Source: JANMJD01 sp963828405 (GTDB taxonomy: Bacteria; Actinomycetota; Acidimicrobiia; Acidimicrobiales; Ilumatobacteraceae). Taken from it: 5,481 nt of DNA. A program made the translations under genes and the position numbers. The notes under the pieces are model-generated. The model did no database searches, had not been told where the DNA came from, and saw only the letters and a program-made list of their open reading frames with translations. The stretch spans positions 1 through 5,481 of the forward strand of contig CAWHEG010000001.1 in NCBI GenBank assembly GCA_963828405.1. The letters run 5' to 3'. This document shows, piece after piece, positions 1 to 5,309 of the stretch (position 1 is the stretch's first letter; every line of letters starts with the position of its first letter).

Positions 1-126
1 GGACGGTGTCTGGCGGCAGCGGAGACGGAAGACTGGGGGCCGAGCGCGTCGGGTGGCGTGAGGTTCAAGCTCGCCGAGAACCTCGGACGTAGCGCGGTCG
101 GCGCCTTCGAGGCTGACGAACCCTGA
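1..126 (+). CDS. 3' end of an unidentified gene (partial, runs off the left edge)
   Basis: Reading frame 1 is open from the window edge to a TGA at 124-126, giving about 41 residues that end in GRSAVGAFEADEP. About three quarters of the third codon positions are G or C, as expected for a real gene in this genome, and the residue mix (RFKLAENLG...) looks like a soluble protein. No domain is recognisable from so short a tail, so no function is assigned. It lies upstream of, and in the same direction as, the toxin-antitoxin genes, but 130 bp of empty sequence and a tRNA fragment separate them, so it is probably not in their operon. If the tRNA fragment at 259 marks an island edge, this gene would be outside the island. 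A chance open frame cannot be excluded. Confidence 0.35.
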   Translation, partial: GRCLAAAETEDWGPSASGGVRFKLAENLGRSAVGAFEADEP

Positions 127-258
127 GGAGTTGTCAGACCGGGTCGATCGGAGAGCCATCAGCAGCCGCGGCACGCAACACATGGCGACAGACCTGCGCA
201 CCGAGGCGGCGAGCCTTTCGAGTGAGGCAGCCGAGGGGTATCACTCATGTTCGAGGTC

Positions 259-294
259 GTGGAGACGATGGGACTCGAACCCACAACCTCCTGC
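259..294 (-). repeat. tRNA 3'-half fragment, candidate attachment-site repeat
   Basis: Read on the minus strand, this is the 3' half of a tRNA. It has a CCTGC-type anticodon-stem strand (290-294), a short variable loop, a T-arm of GTGGG / TTCGAGT / CCCAT (268-284), the acceptor strand CGTCTCC (261-267) and discriminator A (260). No 5' acceptor strand (GGAGACG or GGGGACG) lies at the right distance upstream on the minus strand, where the sequence departs completely from a tRNA. CCA is not encoded; the next bases are CGA. The acceptor and variable-loop sequence resemble actinobacterial tRNA-Ala, which is an inference. The same acceptor and T-stem sequence recurs at the right edge of the window in the same orientation. 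This is what site-specific integration into a tRNA gene leaves behind. Confidence 0.7.
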
Positions 295-299
295 ACTCG

Positions 300-315
300 C
301 CGAGTCGGAACTCGG
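300..315. repeat. Short perfect inverted repeat upstream of the antitoxin gene
   Basis: CCGAGT (300-305) and ACTCGG (310-315) form a 6-bp perfect stem with a CGGA loop. It lies between the tRNA fragment and the putative -10 box of the DUF433 gene and touches the region where a -35 element would be. Toxin-antitoxin operons are often autorepressed through short palindromes at the promoter, so this could be an operator. It is short and could also arise by chance in GC-rich DNA. Confidence 0.35.
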
Positions 316-350
316 TGACGTCCGGAGGGGCGTGGGTCTAGTCTTTGATC
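315..350 (+). promoter_or_regulatory. Putative leaderless promoter of the toxin-antitoxin operon
   Basis: TAGTCT at 339-344 fits the actinobacterial TANNNT -10 box. A weak -35-like GTGACG sits 18 bp upstream at 315-320. The ATG at 351 begins only six bases after the -10 box, where transcription itself would start, and no purine-rich ribosome binding site precedes it. This geometry is typical of leaderless mRNAs, which are common in actinobacteria. The inverted repeat at 300-315 abuts the -35 region. Confidence 0.55.
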
Positions 351-580
351 ATGCGTTACGACCGGATTGCCGTGGACCATCGGATCATGGGTGGGGTGCC
401 GTGCATCGTCGGGACGCGTATTCCGGTGGCGACGTTGGTGTCGATGATCGCCGAGGGGATGACCCGGAGCAGATCGTTGGGGACTTCCCTCAGATCGGTG
501 TTGGTGATGTTCGCCAAGCGCTTCAGTTTGCCGCTGAGGCGATGCGTGAGCGGGAGTTGCCGTTGCGGGCTTCTGCGTGA
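351..580 (+). pseudogene. DUF433 family antitoxin (VapB-like), frameshifted
   Basis: This is the antitoxin of a type II toxin-antitoxin pair. DUF433 proteins are small DNA-binding antitoxins that pair with DUF5615/PIN-like toxins. The first 38 codons from ATG 351 read MRYDRIAVDHRIMGG...VPCIVGTRIPV...MIAEGMT, the family's conserved N-terminal half. The second half, PEQIVGDFPQIGVGD then VRQALQFAAEAMRE, is in another frame and ends at TGA 578-580. One missing C in the CCC run at 463-465 explains the break; restoring it gives about 76 residues, normal for the family. As sequenced, the first frame would run on to a TGA at 642-644 with unrelated residues. There is no ribosome binding site, in keeping with a leaderless start. 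The TGA overlaps the toxin's GTG. It is either a real mutation or a homopolymer sequencing error; the slip site does not look programmed. Confidence 0.85.
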
Positions 581-936
581 AGTTCCTCATCGACGAGTGC
601 CTGGCTCCGCGAGTTGCCGACCTGTTGAATCAGGCTGGCCATGAGGCCATTCATGTCGGCGAGGTCGGCTTGCTTGGGCATCCAGATACGGACGTGATGG
701 CTCACGCACACGCACATAGCCAAGTGGTCGTCTCGGCTGACACTGACTTCGGTGAGCTGCTGGCGACCAGCGGCGATTCGCTGCCAAGCGTGATCCTGTT
801 GCGCCGCAACCATGATGCCGCCAGCCAGGCGGCGGGGGTTCTCGCTGCGTTGCCCGACATCGAGGACAGCCTGAGTGACGGGGCGATCGTTGTGATCACG
901 CCTGATCGGGTGCCAACACGAGCCGGTCGTGGCTGA
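577..936 (+). CDS. DUF5615 family PIN-like toxin of a toxin-antitoxin pair
   Basis: This 119-residue protein belongs to the DUF5615 PIN-like family, presumed metal-dependent ribonucleases related to VapC. It opens with MKFLIDECLAPRVADLL, where D6 and E7 are the family's N-terminal acidic residues. It continues with an HPDTD motif (D37, D39) and VVVSADTDFGELL (D55, D57), ending the core with VILLRRN (R76, R77). These match the acidic cluster expected of a PIN-like active site. The GTG start at 577 overlaps the antitoxin's TGA by four bases (GTGA) and has no ribosome binding site of its own, which points to translational coupling. The length is normal for the family and the frame is intact. If the antitoxin frameshift is real, the toxin would be translated poorly or left unneutralised, so either the toxin is weak or the frameshift is an error. 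The family call is firm; RNase activity is inferred. Confidence 0.9.
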   Translation: MKFLIDECLAPRVADLLNQAGHEAIHVGEVGLLGHPDTDVMAHAHAHSQVVVSADTDFGELLATSGDSLPSVILLRRNHDAASQAAGVLAALPDIEDSLSDGAIVVITPDRVPTRAGRG

Positions 937-1034
937 TCGAGGCGGCAGCCACCCATCGGCACCCATGCCACGCGCCCCGTGAACGAGCGGCGGCTCACCA
1001 GCCGTTGTTATGCGCTCTCCAGCCAGCACTCCGG

Positions 1035-1064
1035 GGTAGCGCCTAGCGGCAGCTATGCGCTACC
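1035..1064 (-). terminator. Inverted repeat at the 3' end of the minus-strand hypothetical gene
   Basis: GGTAGCGC (1035-1042) and GCGCTACC (1057-1064) form an 8-bp perfect stem with a 14-base loop. The right arm covers the stop codon (1060-1062) of the minus-strand gene. It lies in the 123-bp space between two convergent genes, so it could stop transcription from either side. There is no U-tract on either strand, which is common for actinobacterial terminators but weakens the call. Confidence 0.4.
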
Positions 1065-1494
1065 GCTCGATCGCTGGTCGGAAGTTCGGGATGATGTGTT
1101 CTTCGATGAACGCGAGGCGACGTTGCAGAAGCGCCGCGTTCTCCACCGTGGGAGACGCATCGACAGGAAACACTCGATCCAACGAACCACCAGACATCAC
1201 CGCTGCCACCCAGTCCTCCATGTTCTCGACGTAGCGCTCAAGAGCGGCAATGGCAGAAACGGTGTCCTCGTCGTCGAACTCCATGTACGCGAACGGGAGA
1301 TCACCACCCACGACCCAGATCCACGGGTCTGCGCCTTCCAGCGGGACGATCTCAAAGAGCGCGACGGCTACGACAGGAGGGACTACGAGGCCGACATAGC
1401 CGTTGACCACACCGTCGCACCAGCGGATGCCTGGTGTTCGGTGTGGTGGAATATCCCGTCCGCAAGTTGACGGCCGATGGATCGTCTGTTGCAC
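1060..1494 (-). CDS. Conserved hypothetical protein, about 144 residues
   Basis: The function is not known. From about residue 32 the protein looks well conserved: WCDGVVNGYVGLVVPPV, then ALFEIVPLEG, DPWIWVVGGDLPFAYM, an acidic stretch (EFDDED), ALERYVENMEDWVAAV, and a C-terminal helix rich in E, L and R ending NFRPAIER. I recognise the general pattern (GYVGLVVPPVVAV, then WVVGGDLP, then a W-containing amphipathic helix) as that of uncharacterised small cytosolic proteins, without a function to attach. There is no signal peptide, and the hydrophobic GYVGLVVPPVVAVALF stretch is too short and polar-flanked to be a clear membrane segment. The GTG at 1494-1492 is the likeliest start but is uncertain: the first 30 residues are poorly protein-like, and the open frame runs on into the protease gene. 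The gene is divergent from the protease, with 56 bp between starts, and convergent with the toxin. Confidence 0.7.
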   Translation of the reverse strand: MQQTIHRPSTCGRDIPPHRTPGIRWCDGVVNGYVGLVVPPVVAVALFEIVPLEGADPWIWVVGGDLPFAYMEFDDEDTVSAIAALERYVENMEDWVAAVMSGGSLDRVFPVDASPTVENAALLQRRLAFIEEHIIPNFRPAIER

Positions 1495-1517
1495 GGGTTC
1501 ATGGTTTGCACTAGCCT
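1489..1517 (+). promoter_or_regulatory. Sigma-70-type promoter of the S8 protease gene
   Basis: TTGCAC (1489-1494) and TAGCCT (1512-1517) are separated by exactly 17 bp and resemble TTGACA and TANNNT. Transcription would begin near 1524, leaving a leader of about 27 bases that contains the ribosome binding site. The -35 box overlaps the proposed start codon of the divergent hypothetical gene. Confidence 0.55.
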
Positions 1518-1538
1518 GCGCACGGCGGCGGGCTTGAC

Positions 1539-1545
1539 AAGGAGG
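1539..1545 (+). promoter_or_regulatory. Strong ribosome binding site of the protease gene
   Basis: AAGGAGG lies five bases before the ATG at 1551 and is close to the full anti-Shine-Dalgarno complement. It fixes the protease start. It contrasts with the toxin-antitoxin genes to the left, which lack such a site. Confidence 0.8.
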
Positions 1546-1550
1546 GACAG

Positions 1551-2831
1551 ATGCGAAGGTTTCTGATCGTTGGGTTGGCGACCGCCGCTGTGTTGAGCAC
1601 GGCTGTGCCGGTCTCAGCGGCTGCACTCGCACCCGCGCAGGCGTCGGATGGTTGCGCAGCGTTCTTTGGCGTGGCCGCGGGACCGGAACCACTCTCCGCG
1701 TGCCAATGGGACATGCGCGCGATTGATGCTGGTGCCGCCTCGTATGCGAAGGCAACGGGCGCAGGCGTGAAGGTCGGCGTCATCGATGGTGGTGTCGATT
1801 TCAGCCACCCCGATCTCGCCGGCGCGATCGACGTCGGTTTGTCCTGCTCGTTCATCTACGACGATGACCCGACTGCTGACCCTGGGGAGGTCGCCAACGG
1901 TGACTGCTCGAACAAGGCGGCGGTGCAGGACCTGCAGGGTCACGGCACCCACGTTGCAACGACCATTGCCGGCCGCGTGAACGGGATCGGGATCGCTGGT
2001 GTTGCGCCAGGTGCCACGATCGTCGCTCTGAAGGCCTGCACGATCGCTGGGTACTGTTTCGCTGATTCCGTCGCTGCTGCGCTTCGCTACGCCGGCGACA
2101 ATCACCTTGACGTTGTGAACCTCAGTCTCTTCGCGGACCCGTTCCTCTTCTACTGCAAGAACGACGCCGAGCAACGCACGATCTTGAAGACCCTGTCGGA
2201 CGCGACCACGTATGCGCAGCAGCGTGGCGTGGTCATTGTCGCCTCGGCCGGTAACGAGTCCACCGACCTGAGCCATCCCACGACGGACGAGCTCAGCCCG
2301 GACTGGCCACCCGACGCCGCAGTGACCCGCGAGGTCGGCAACAACTGCCAGGTCGCGCCCTCCGAGCTTCCTGGTGTCGTCACCGTCGCCGCGACCGGCG
2401 TCAGCACGCTGGCGGGTTACTCGAACACCGGCCATACGGTCGATGTGGCCGCACCCGGCGGCGATGCCGTGCAGACGCCTGGTACTACCTACGGGCGCAT
2501 CCTCGCCGGATGGTCGAGCACGGACGGGTCGGGGTCGTGGGAGTTCTTTTCAGCGGTTGGTCGTGGGGTCGAGTCGAACGGTGCCCGCTGGGTGTGGATC
2601 AGCGGCACGTCGATGGCGTCACCACACGCGGCAGGCGTCGCTGCGCTCATCCGCCAGCTGCACCCGAACTGGTCATCCGGCGCTGTAGCCGCGGCACTCG
2701 GGCGCAGCGCAACCCCGACGCCGTGTCCCGCGAACTGGCCGGCTGCCGACCCACGTCAGTGCACGGGCGGTCCGAGGTCGACCTCGTTCTTCGGGTCAGG
2801 TATCGTCAACGCGCTGCGGGCGGTGAGCTGA
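1551..2831 (+). CDS. Secreted S8 (subtilisin-like) serine protease
   Basis: This 426-residue extracellular serine endopeptidase has an intact frame. Residues 1 to about 24 form a Sec signal peptide: MRR, a hydrophobic stretch, then a VSA-A-like cleavage site. The S8 catalytic set is complete. Asp79 lies in VGVIDGGVDFSHPDL, His131 in GHGTHVA, the oxyanion-hole Asn235 in VASAGNES, and Ser354 in SGTSMASPHAAG. Between signal peptide and catalytic domain there are only about 35-45 residues (QWDMRAIDAG just before the core), too few for a classical inhibitor_I9 propeptide. The mature part has ten cysteines in close-spaced pairs (35/51, 99/119, 163/169, 202/266, 392/404), so up to five disulfides are possible, fitting a stable exported enzyme. 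The protein ends soon after the catalytic domain, with no C-terminal anchor or cell-wall domain. Substrate is unknown. The gene has its own promoter, ribosome binding site and 3' hairpin, so it is probably monocistronic. Confidence 0.95.
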   Translation: MRRFLIVGLATAAVLSTAVPVSAAALAPAQASDGCAAFFGVAAGPEPLSACQWDMRAIDAGAASYAKATGAGVKVGVIDGGVDFSHPDLAGAIDVGLSCSFIYDDDPTADPGEVANGDCSNKAAVQDLQGHGTHVATTIAGRVNGIGIAGVAPGATIVALKACTIAGYCFADSVAAALRYAGDNHLDVVNLSLFADPFLFYCKNDAEQRTILKTLSDATTYAQQRGVVIVASAGNESTDLSHPTTDELSPDWPPDAAVTREVGNNCQVAPSELPGVVTVAATGVSTLAGYSNTGHTVDVAAPGGDAVQTPGTTYGRILAGWSSTDGSGSWEFFSAVGRGVESNGARWVWISGTSMASPHAAGVAALIRQLHPNWSSGAVAAALGRSATPTPCPANWPAADPRQCTGGPRSTSFFGSGIVNALRAVS

Positions 2832-2848
2832 GCGATGTGACGTCGGAG

Positions 2849-2873
2849 GGGCGCGGCGCTAGTCGCCGCGCCC
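2849..2873 (+). terminator. Strong GC hairpin after the protease gene
   Basis: GGGCGCGGCG (2849-2858) and CGCCGCGCCC (2864-2873) form a perfect 10-bp stem with a five-base CTAGT loop, 17 bases after the protease stop codon. No T-run follows, as is usual for hairpin terminators in high-GC genomes. The stem is the strongest in the window. Confidence 0.75.
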
Positions 2874-2930
2874 GCTCGCGTCGCGTGAGGCGCCGTTCGC
2901 ACGAGTTGTTGAGTTGGGGCGCCGACTGCT

Positions 2931-2943
2931 CCCGATCGTCGGG
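2931..2943 (-). terminator. Weak hairpin downstream of the nitroreductase remnant
   Basis: CCCGA and TCGGG form a five-base-pair stem with a three-base loop, 27 bases beyond the minus-strand stop at 2971. It could be a remnant terminator but is short enough to occur by chance. Confidence 0.2.
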
Positions 2944-2970
2944 TCGCCGCGACATCTTTGCGTCACGCTG

Positions 2971-3437
2971 TCAACCTGTCGCGATGGCGACCGGCGGCCG
3001 GAACGCGGCCAAGGGGTAGCCGAGGACGAACTCGCGCACCGCGTCGTCGTCAACCAGGTCGCCCCACCCCAAGACCGCGCTGAGCAGTCGAAGCCGATGC
3101 GGGTGCTCACGACGGAACGCGAGGCCGACTTCGAACGCTTCGTCGTCGCTCAGGAACCGGAGCTCGGGCAGGTAGGTGCCATGTCCGATATGCACCTGAG
3201 CGGCCGGACATGTTTGAAGGTTGCGGTACCAGTCGGTCTCGGCACCCCACGCCGCACAGATGGCGACTCACGGGTGGCCTCGTCGTAGTGGAGGACCATG
3301 GCGACTGCGTCGTGGGGCTGACCCGTCCTGCGACCCTGTGGGTGAACCCCAGGAATGTGCGCCCGAACAGCCAGCCTGCATCATGGGTGGTACGCGTGCA
3401 ACGGCACACCGAATAGGGCGAGCGCGAGTCGGTTGAC
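2971..3437 (-). pseudogene. Nitroreductase-family deazaflavin-dependent oxidoreductase, multiply frameshifted
   Basis: Members of this family bind the deazaflavin cofactor F420 and reduce nitro compounds or quinones in the cytoplasm. The last 75-90 residues are intact in one frame: AWGAETDWYRNLQTCPA, a central LRFLSDDEAFEVG, RREHPHRLRLLSAVLGWGD, then YPLAAFRPP to TGA at 2971-2973. Upstream parts lie in other frames: FVNRLALALFGVPLHAY, then DAGWLFGRTFLGFTHR, then GRRTGQPHDAVAMVL and HYDEATRE. Joining them gives a typical middle and C-terminus, including the GRRTG signature. The breaks fit one extra G at 3385-3387, one missing C at 3333-3335 and one missing C near 3267 (plus-strand bases). Composite reading shows no in-frame nonsense codon. 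There is no credible start codon or ribosome binding site, and the N-terminus runs into a sialidase-like fragment. It is a decayed gene or a real gene with sequence errors. Confidence 0.8.
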
Positions 3438-3543
3438 GAACGTCCACGTCGCGCCACCGTCGAACGTGTACGCGGCGCCGAGGCCCTGGGCGGCGCCGTT
3501 GCTCCAGCGGTCCTGGTGTCAACGACGTCTCCGCAACGTTGGC
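3438..3543 (-). pseudogene. Short fragment of a sialidase/BNR-repeat protein
   Basis: The minus strand from 3512 to 3438 encodes DRWSNGAAQGLGAAY then TFDGGATWTF. This matches the S-x-D-G-G-x-T-W (Asp-box/BNR) signature and the QDRWSNG segment of sialidase-like beta-propeller proteins. In-frame reading stops at a TGA just upstream; a neighbouring frame carries ANVAETSL (3543 to about 3520), which could be the preceding piece. Nothing further upstream is recognisable, and downstream the frame passes straight into nitroreductase-like sequence (NRLALALFGV). At about 35 residues it is far too small for a propeller and can only be a remnant. The junction implies a deletion or recombination that fused two unrelated genes. 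The family call rests on one motif. Confidence 0.5.
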
Positions 3544-3862
3544 GCCACCGTCCCCGACGCGCCGGTAGGTGGCACCCGATAACGATCACTCGATACCTCG
3601 CCGGGTGCTGGGGCAATGCCCCGGCGACCCGCCGCCGCACTCCGGCCCTTACGAGCGGGATCCGAGCCCGAACGACCTTCGTCTCGTCGCGTGGCACGCC
3701 GCCGCCGTCAGCGGCTCACGCTTGCTGTCGCGAGCGCTCGTATTGCCCGCTCTGGGCGCACAACGCAAGCCGACTGCGCGGACAGAACATCCGAGCTGGC
3801 CGCGCTCGCTACCGCCGGTTCGAGGGCACATGGCGAGCGCCGCCCGAGCCGCACGTAACAGC

Positions 3863-3922
3863 CACGATGCGGTGGCCCAGCCGCTCGACGCCGACCGCTC
3901 GGGAACGGGCACGATGCGGTGG
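3863..3922 (+). repeat. 13-bp direct repeat, two copies 47 bp apart
   Basis: CACGATGCGGTGG occurs at 3863-3875 and again at 3910-3922. Its ATGCGGTG core recurs with a changed flank at 3947-3954 inside the palindrome next door. No gene covers the stretch. Confidence 0.6.
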
Positions 3923-3944
3923 GTCCCCGCACGAGTAGAGCGCG

Positions 3945-3962
3945 TTATGCGGTGCGGCATAA
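3945..3962. repeat. Palindrome TTATGC / GCATAA with a 6-base spacer
   Basis: TTATGC (3945-3950), spacer GGTGCG and GCATAA (3957-3962) form a perfect inverted repeat with AT-rich arms in very GC-rich surroundings. Arms of 6 bp around a 6-bp spacer resemble the binding layout of a dimeric regulator or a tyrosine recombinase core site. No recombinase gene is in the window, so the function is only a guess. Confidence 0.45.
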
Positions 3963-4024
3963 GGGCCGAAGTAGGGCGGCCGGTTGCCGTCGCCTCAGCC
4001 CGATCGACCGTCGACCGGGGGCCT

Positions 4025-4045
4025 CCGCCCGGCGGTTCCGGGCGG
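4025..4045 (-). terminator. GC hairpin downstream of the methyltransferase gene
   Basis: CCGCCCGG (4025-4032) and CCGGGCGG (4038-4045) form a perfect 8-bp stem with a five-base loop, about 40 bases past the stop codon of the minus-strand methyltransferase gene. This is the expected place and strength for the operon's terminator; no U-tract is present. Confidence 0.55.
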
Positions 4046-4083
4046 TGGCGTCGATGTCGGAACAGGTGATTGATGAGTCGCGT

Positions 4084-4686
4084 TCAGGTTGATTGGCGGC
4101 CGATGCCTGGCAGGAAGCGCCCGGCCCTTGCGGCGTAGTTGGCGTATGCGCGGCCGTGGGTGGTTCGCAGGTATGGCTCTTCGACGAGTCGAACCTGGAT
4201 TTCGAGCGCTGCGATCAGTGCGGCGAGGCCGAGGACGGCGACGGTGTTCGCGACGAGGAGGGTGAGGCCTACGGCGTTGACGACCATGGCGGTGAAGATC
4301 GGGTTGCGCACGACACCGAACACGCCGTTGGTCACGAGCGCGGTGCGTTCAGTCGGGTCAACTCCGATCCGCCACGATTCGCCCATCTGCCATTGGGCAG
4401 CCACGGTCAACAGGATGCCGATGAGGGCGATGACTGCGCCGGCGTAACGGAGGCTGGTCCTGTCGAGCACATCGATGTTGTTTAGTCCGGCGAGTCCAGC
4501 GATCGGGGCAGCAATTCCGGCGAGCAACGCGGCAATGAAGCCGAGCTTGGCCCACCATTGGCGGGTTCCGGGGGCGGCGGACATGCGCAGGCCGGTGTCG
4601 CCCGTGCGGTGCCACTGCACCAAGGTTCGCCAACCGAACGCGGCTGCTGCGAACGCGGCGTACAGGATAAGTGCGAGAGCGTTCAT
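4084..4686 (-). CDS. Isoprenylcysteine carboxyl methyltransferase-family membrane protein
   Basis: This 200-residue integral membrane protein is of the ICMT/PEMT type, whose members use S-adenosylmethionine to methylate lipid-like or thiol-like substrates. Hydrophobic helices lie near residues 1-19, 48-68, 81-99 and 131-163. The C-terminal catalytic signature is present: LVTNGVFGVVRNPIF (residues 118-131, the family's G-x-[FY]-x-x-[VI]-R-[NH]-P element), then RLVEEPYLRTTHG (the EE-x-x-L motif, Glu169-Glu170) and YANYAARAGRFLPG, the Y-x-x-Y...FLPG ending. The frame is intact. The ATG at 4686-4684 is chosen because its start overlaps the transporter's TGA (TGATG), the residues begin the first membrane helix there, and the open frame upstream is only a shadow of the transporter gene. 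Such genes often neighbour metal-efflux genes. Bacterial substrates are mostly unknown, so a true prenylcysteine substrate should not be assumed. Confidence 0.88.
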   Translation of the reverse strand: MNALALILYAAFAAAAFGWRTLVQWHRTGDTGLRMSAAPGTRQWWAKLGFIAALLAGIAAPIAGLAGLNNIDVLDRTSLRYAGAVIALIGILLTVAAQWQMGESWRIGVDPTERTALVTNGVFGVVRNPIFTAMVVNAVGLTLLVANTVAVLGLAALIAALEIQVRLVEEPYLRTTHGRAYANYAARAGRFLPGIGRQST

Positions 4687-5300
4687 CAGCAGCACCCGCC
4701 GTCGGCGAGGAGTTCGCCGGTCCATGCTCGAAAACCCTCGCGGGCAGCGATTGCGGCAACGACAAGGGGCGACCGGGTCGGCCCACCAGAGCCCAGCAAA
4801 CGCGTGTGAAGAGCGAGGCCGACGAGAACTGCAGCGGAGAGGTAGGCGCACACCGCTGTCTGCCTCGATTCCGAGACGAGGGCTTTGCTGGCGAGGGTTT
4901 CGCCGTTCGCCGTTTCGCAACCGCGAGCCACGGCATCACGATCAGCGACGTGGCGCTGAGCACGATCCCGACGACGGAGTGCTCGGGTTCGTTGCCTGCG
5001 AGTAGGTCACCAACGGCATGGAAACGCAACCCACGTTGCCAAGGCCCAGAACGACACGGCGACGAGACGCCCGGCCAGGACGCCTCGGAAACGATCCGCG
5101 CGCGCTGTGCAGGTACCACAGCGCCACGAGAGCAGCGGAGACTTCGACAATCGAGTCGAGCCGAGACGGACAAGCGCTCCTGAATTGGCCGCCGCACCGG
5201 CGAGCAGCGCTAATCGACCGCTTCGGTGCCGTTCCATGCGTGATCTTGCCGACACCAGCAGACGTGCACGCCGTCGAAGCGAGGCGGATTGGGGGGTTGC
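4684..5300 (-). pseudogene. CDF-like cation transporter, multiply frameshifted
   Basis: Joined across frames, the minus strand spells a small cation diffusion facilitator-type membrane protein that would export a divalent metal. In order: LRRRARLLV, a GTEAV piece, LALLAGAAANSGALV, LDSIVEVSAALVALWYL, DRFRGVLAGRLVAVSFWALA, FHAVGDLLAGNEPEHSV then GIVLSATSLIVMPWLA, AKRRTA, ETLASKALVSESRQTAV, AYLSAAVLVGLAL, AFAGLWWADPVA, and VVAAIAAREGFRAWTGE ending GGCC. LDS and ADP carry the acidic residues expected in metal-site helices, and the last Cys pair is typical of this small subfamily. Clear breaks lie near 5160, in the CG repeat at about 5096-5105, and at 5020, 4900, 4803 and 4766-4769, with more upstream; nearly all are single-base changes in short runs. 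No start codon is evident after the ArsR stop. The stop overlaps the methyltransferase ATG. It is a decayed gene or badly sequenced. Confidence 0.8.
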
Positions 5301-5309
5301 CGACGGTGT

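Larger units (their letters stand above)
3544..4024. other. About 480 bp with no recognisable gene
   Basis: Several long frames are open on both strands here, but none gives a protein-like sequence. The translations are dominated by R, A, P, S and T, as expected from random high-GC frames, and they overlap one another. I see no start with a ribosome binding site, no tRNA and no transposase or integrase piece. It does hold a 13-bp direct repeat and a palindrome, listed separately. It separates the remnant gene cluster on the left from the metal-resistance-like operon on the right and may be badly decayed DNA. Confidence 0.5.

Noticed and set aside
258..335. A complete tRNA gene on the minus strand
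   Set aside because: The T-arm and 3' acceptor strand are good, but no 5' acceptor strand, D-arm or anticodon arm fits upstream; only a CCGGACG partly resembles the needed GGGGACG, and the spacing is too short.
455..475. Programmed ribosomal frameshift in the DUF433 antitoxin
   Set aside because: There is no X-XXY-YYZ slippery heptamer, no obvious stimulatory hairpin or internal Shine-Dalgarno element, and similar one-base breaks occur in unrelated genes nearby.
131..580. A 149-residue plus-strand protein starting at 131
   Set aside because: Its first 110 residues are low-complexity, random-looking sequence across the tRNA fragment; only its last 39 codons are real, as the second half of DUF433.
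936..1065. Integron attC site after the toxin gene (GTTATGC at 1006-1012)
   Set aside because: GTTATGC does not fit GTTRRRY, no matching RYYYAAC box lies upstream, and the flanking arms do not form the attC fold.
1614..2435. A 273-residue minus-strand frame antisense to the protease
   Set aside because: It is a GC-skew shadow of a strongly supported S8 protease gene, with no start signal and no recognisable motif.
3516..4069. Plus-strand proteins in overlapping frames between 3516 and 4069
   Set aside because: The translations are R/A/P/S-rich in every frame, overlap one another, have no ribosome binding sites and show no family motif.
4687..4920. A 78-residue N-terminal extension of the methyltransferase
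   Set aside because: The extension is arginine- and serine-rich shadow sequence; part of it (GLWWADPVA) belongs to the frameshifted transporter, and the ATG at 4686 fits the overlap and the first membrane helix.
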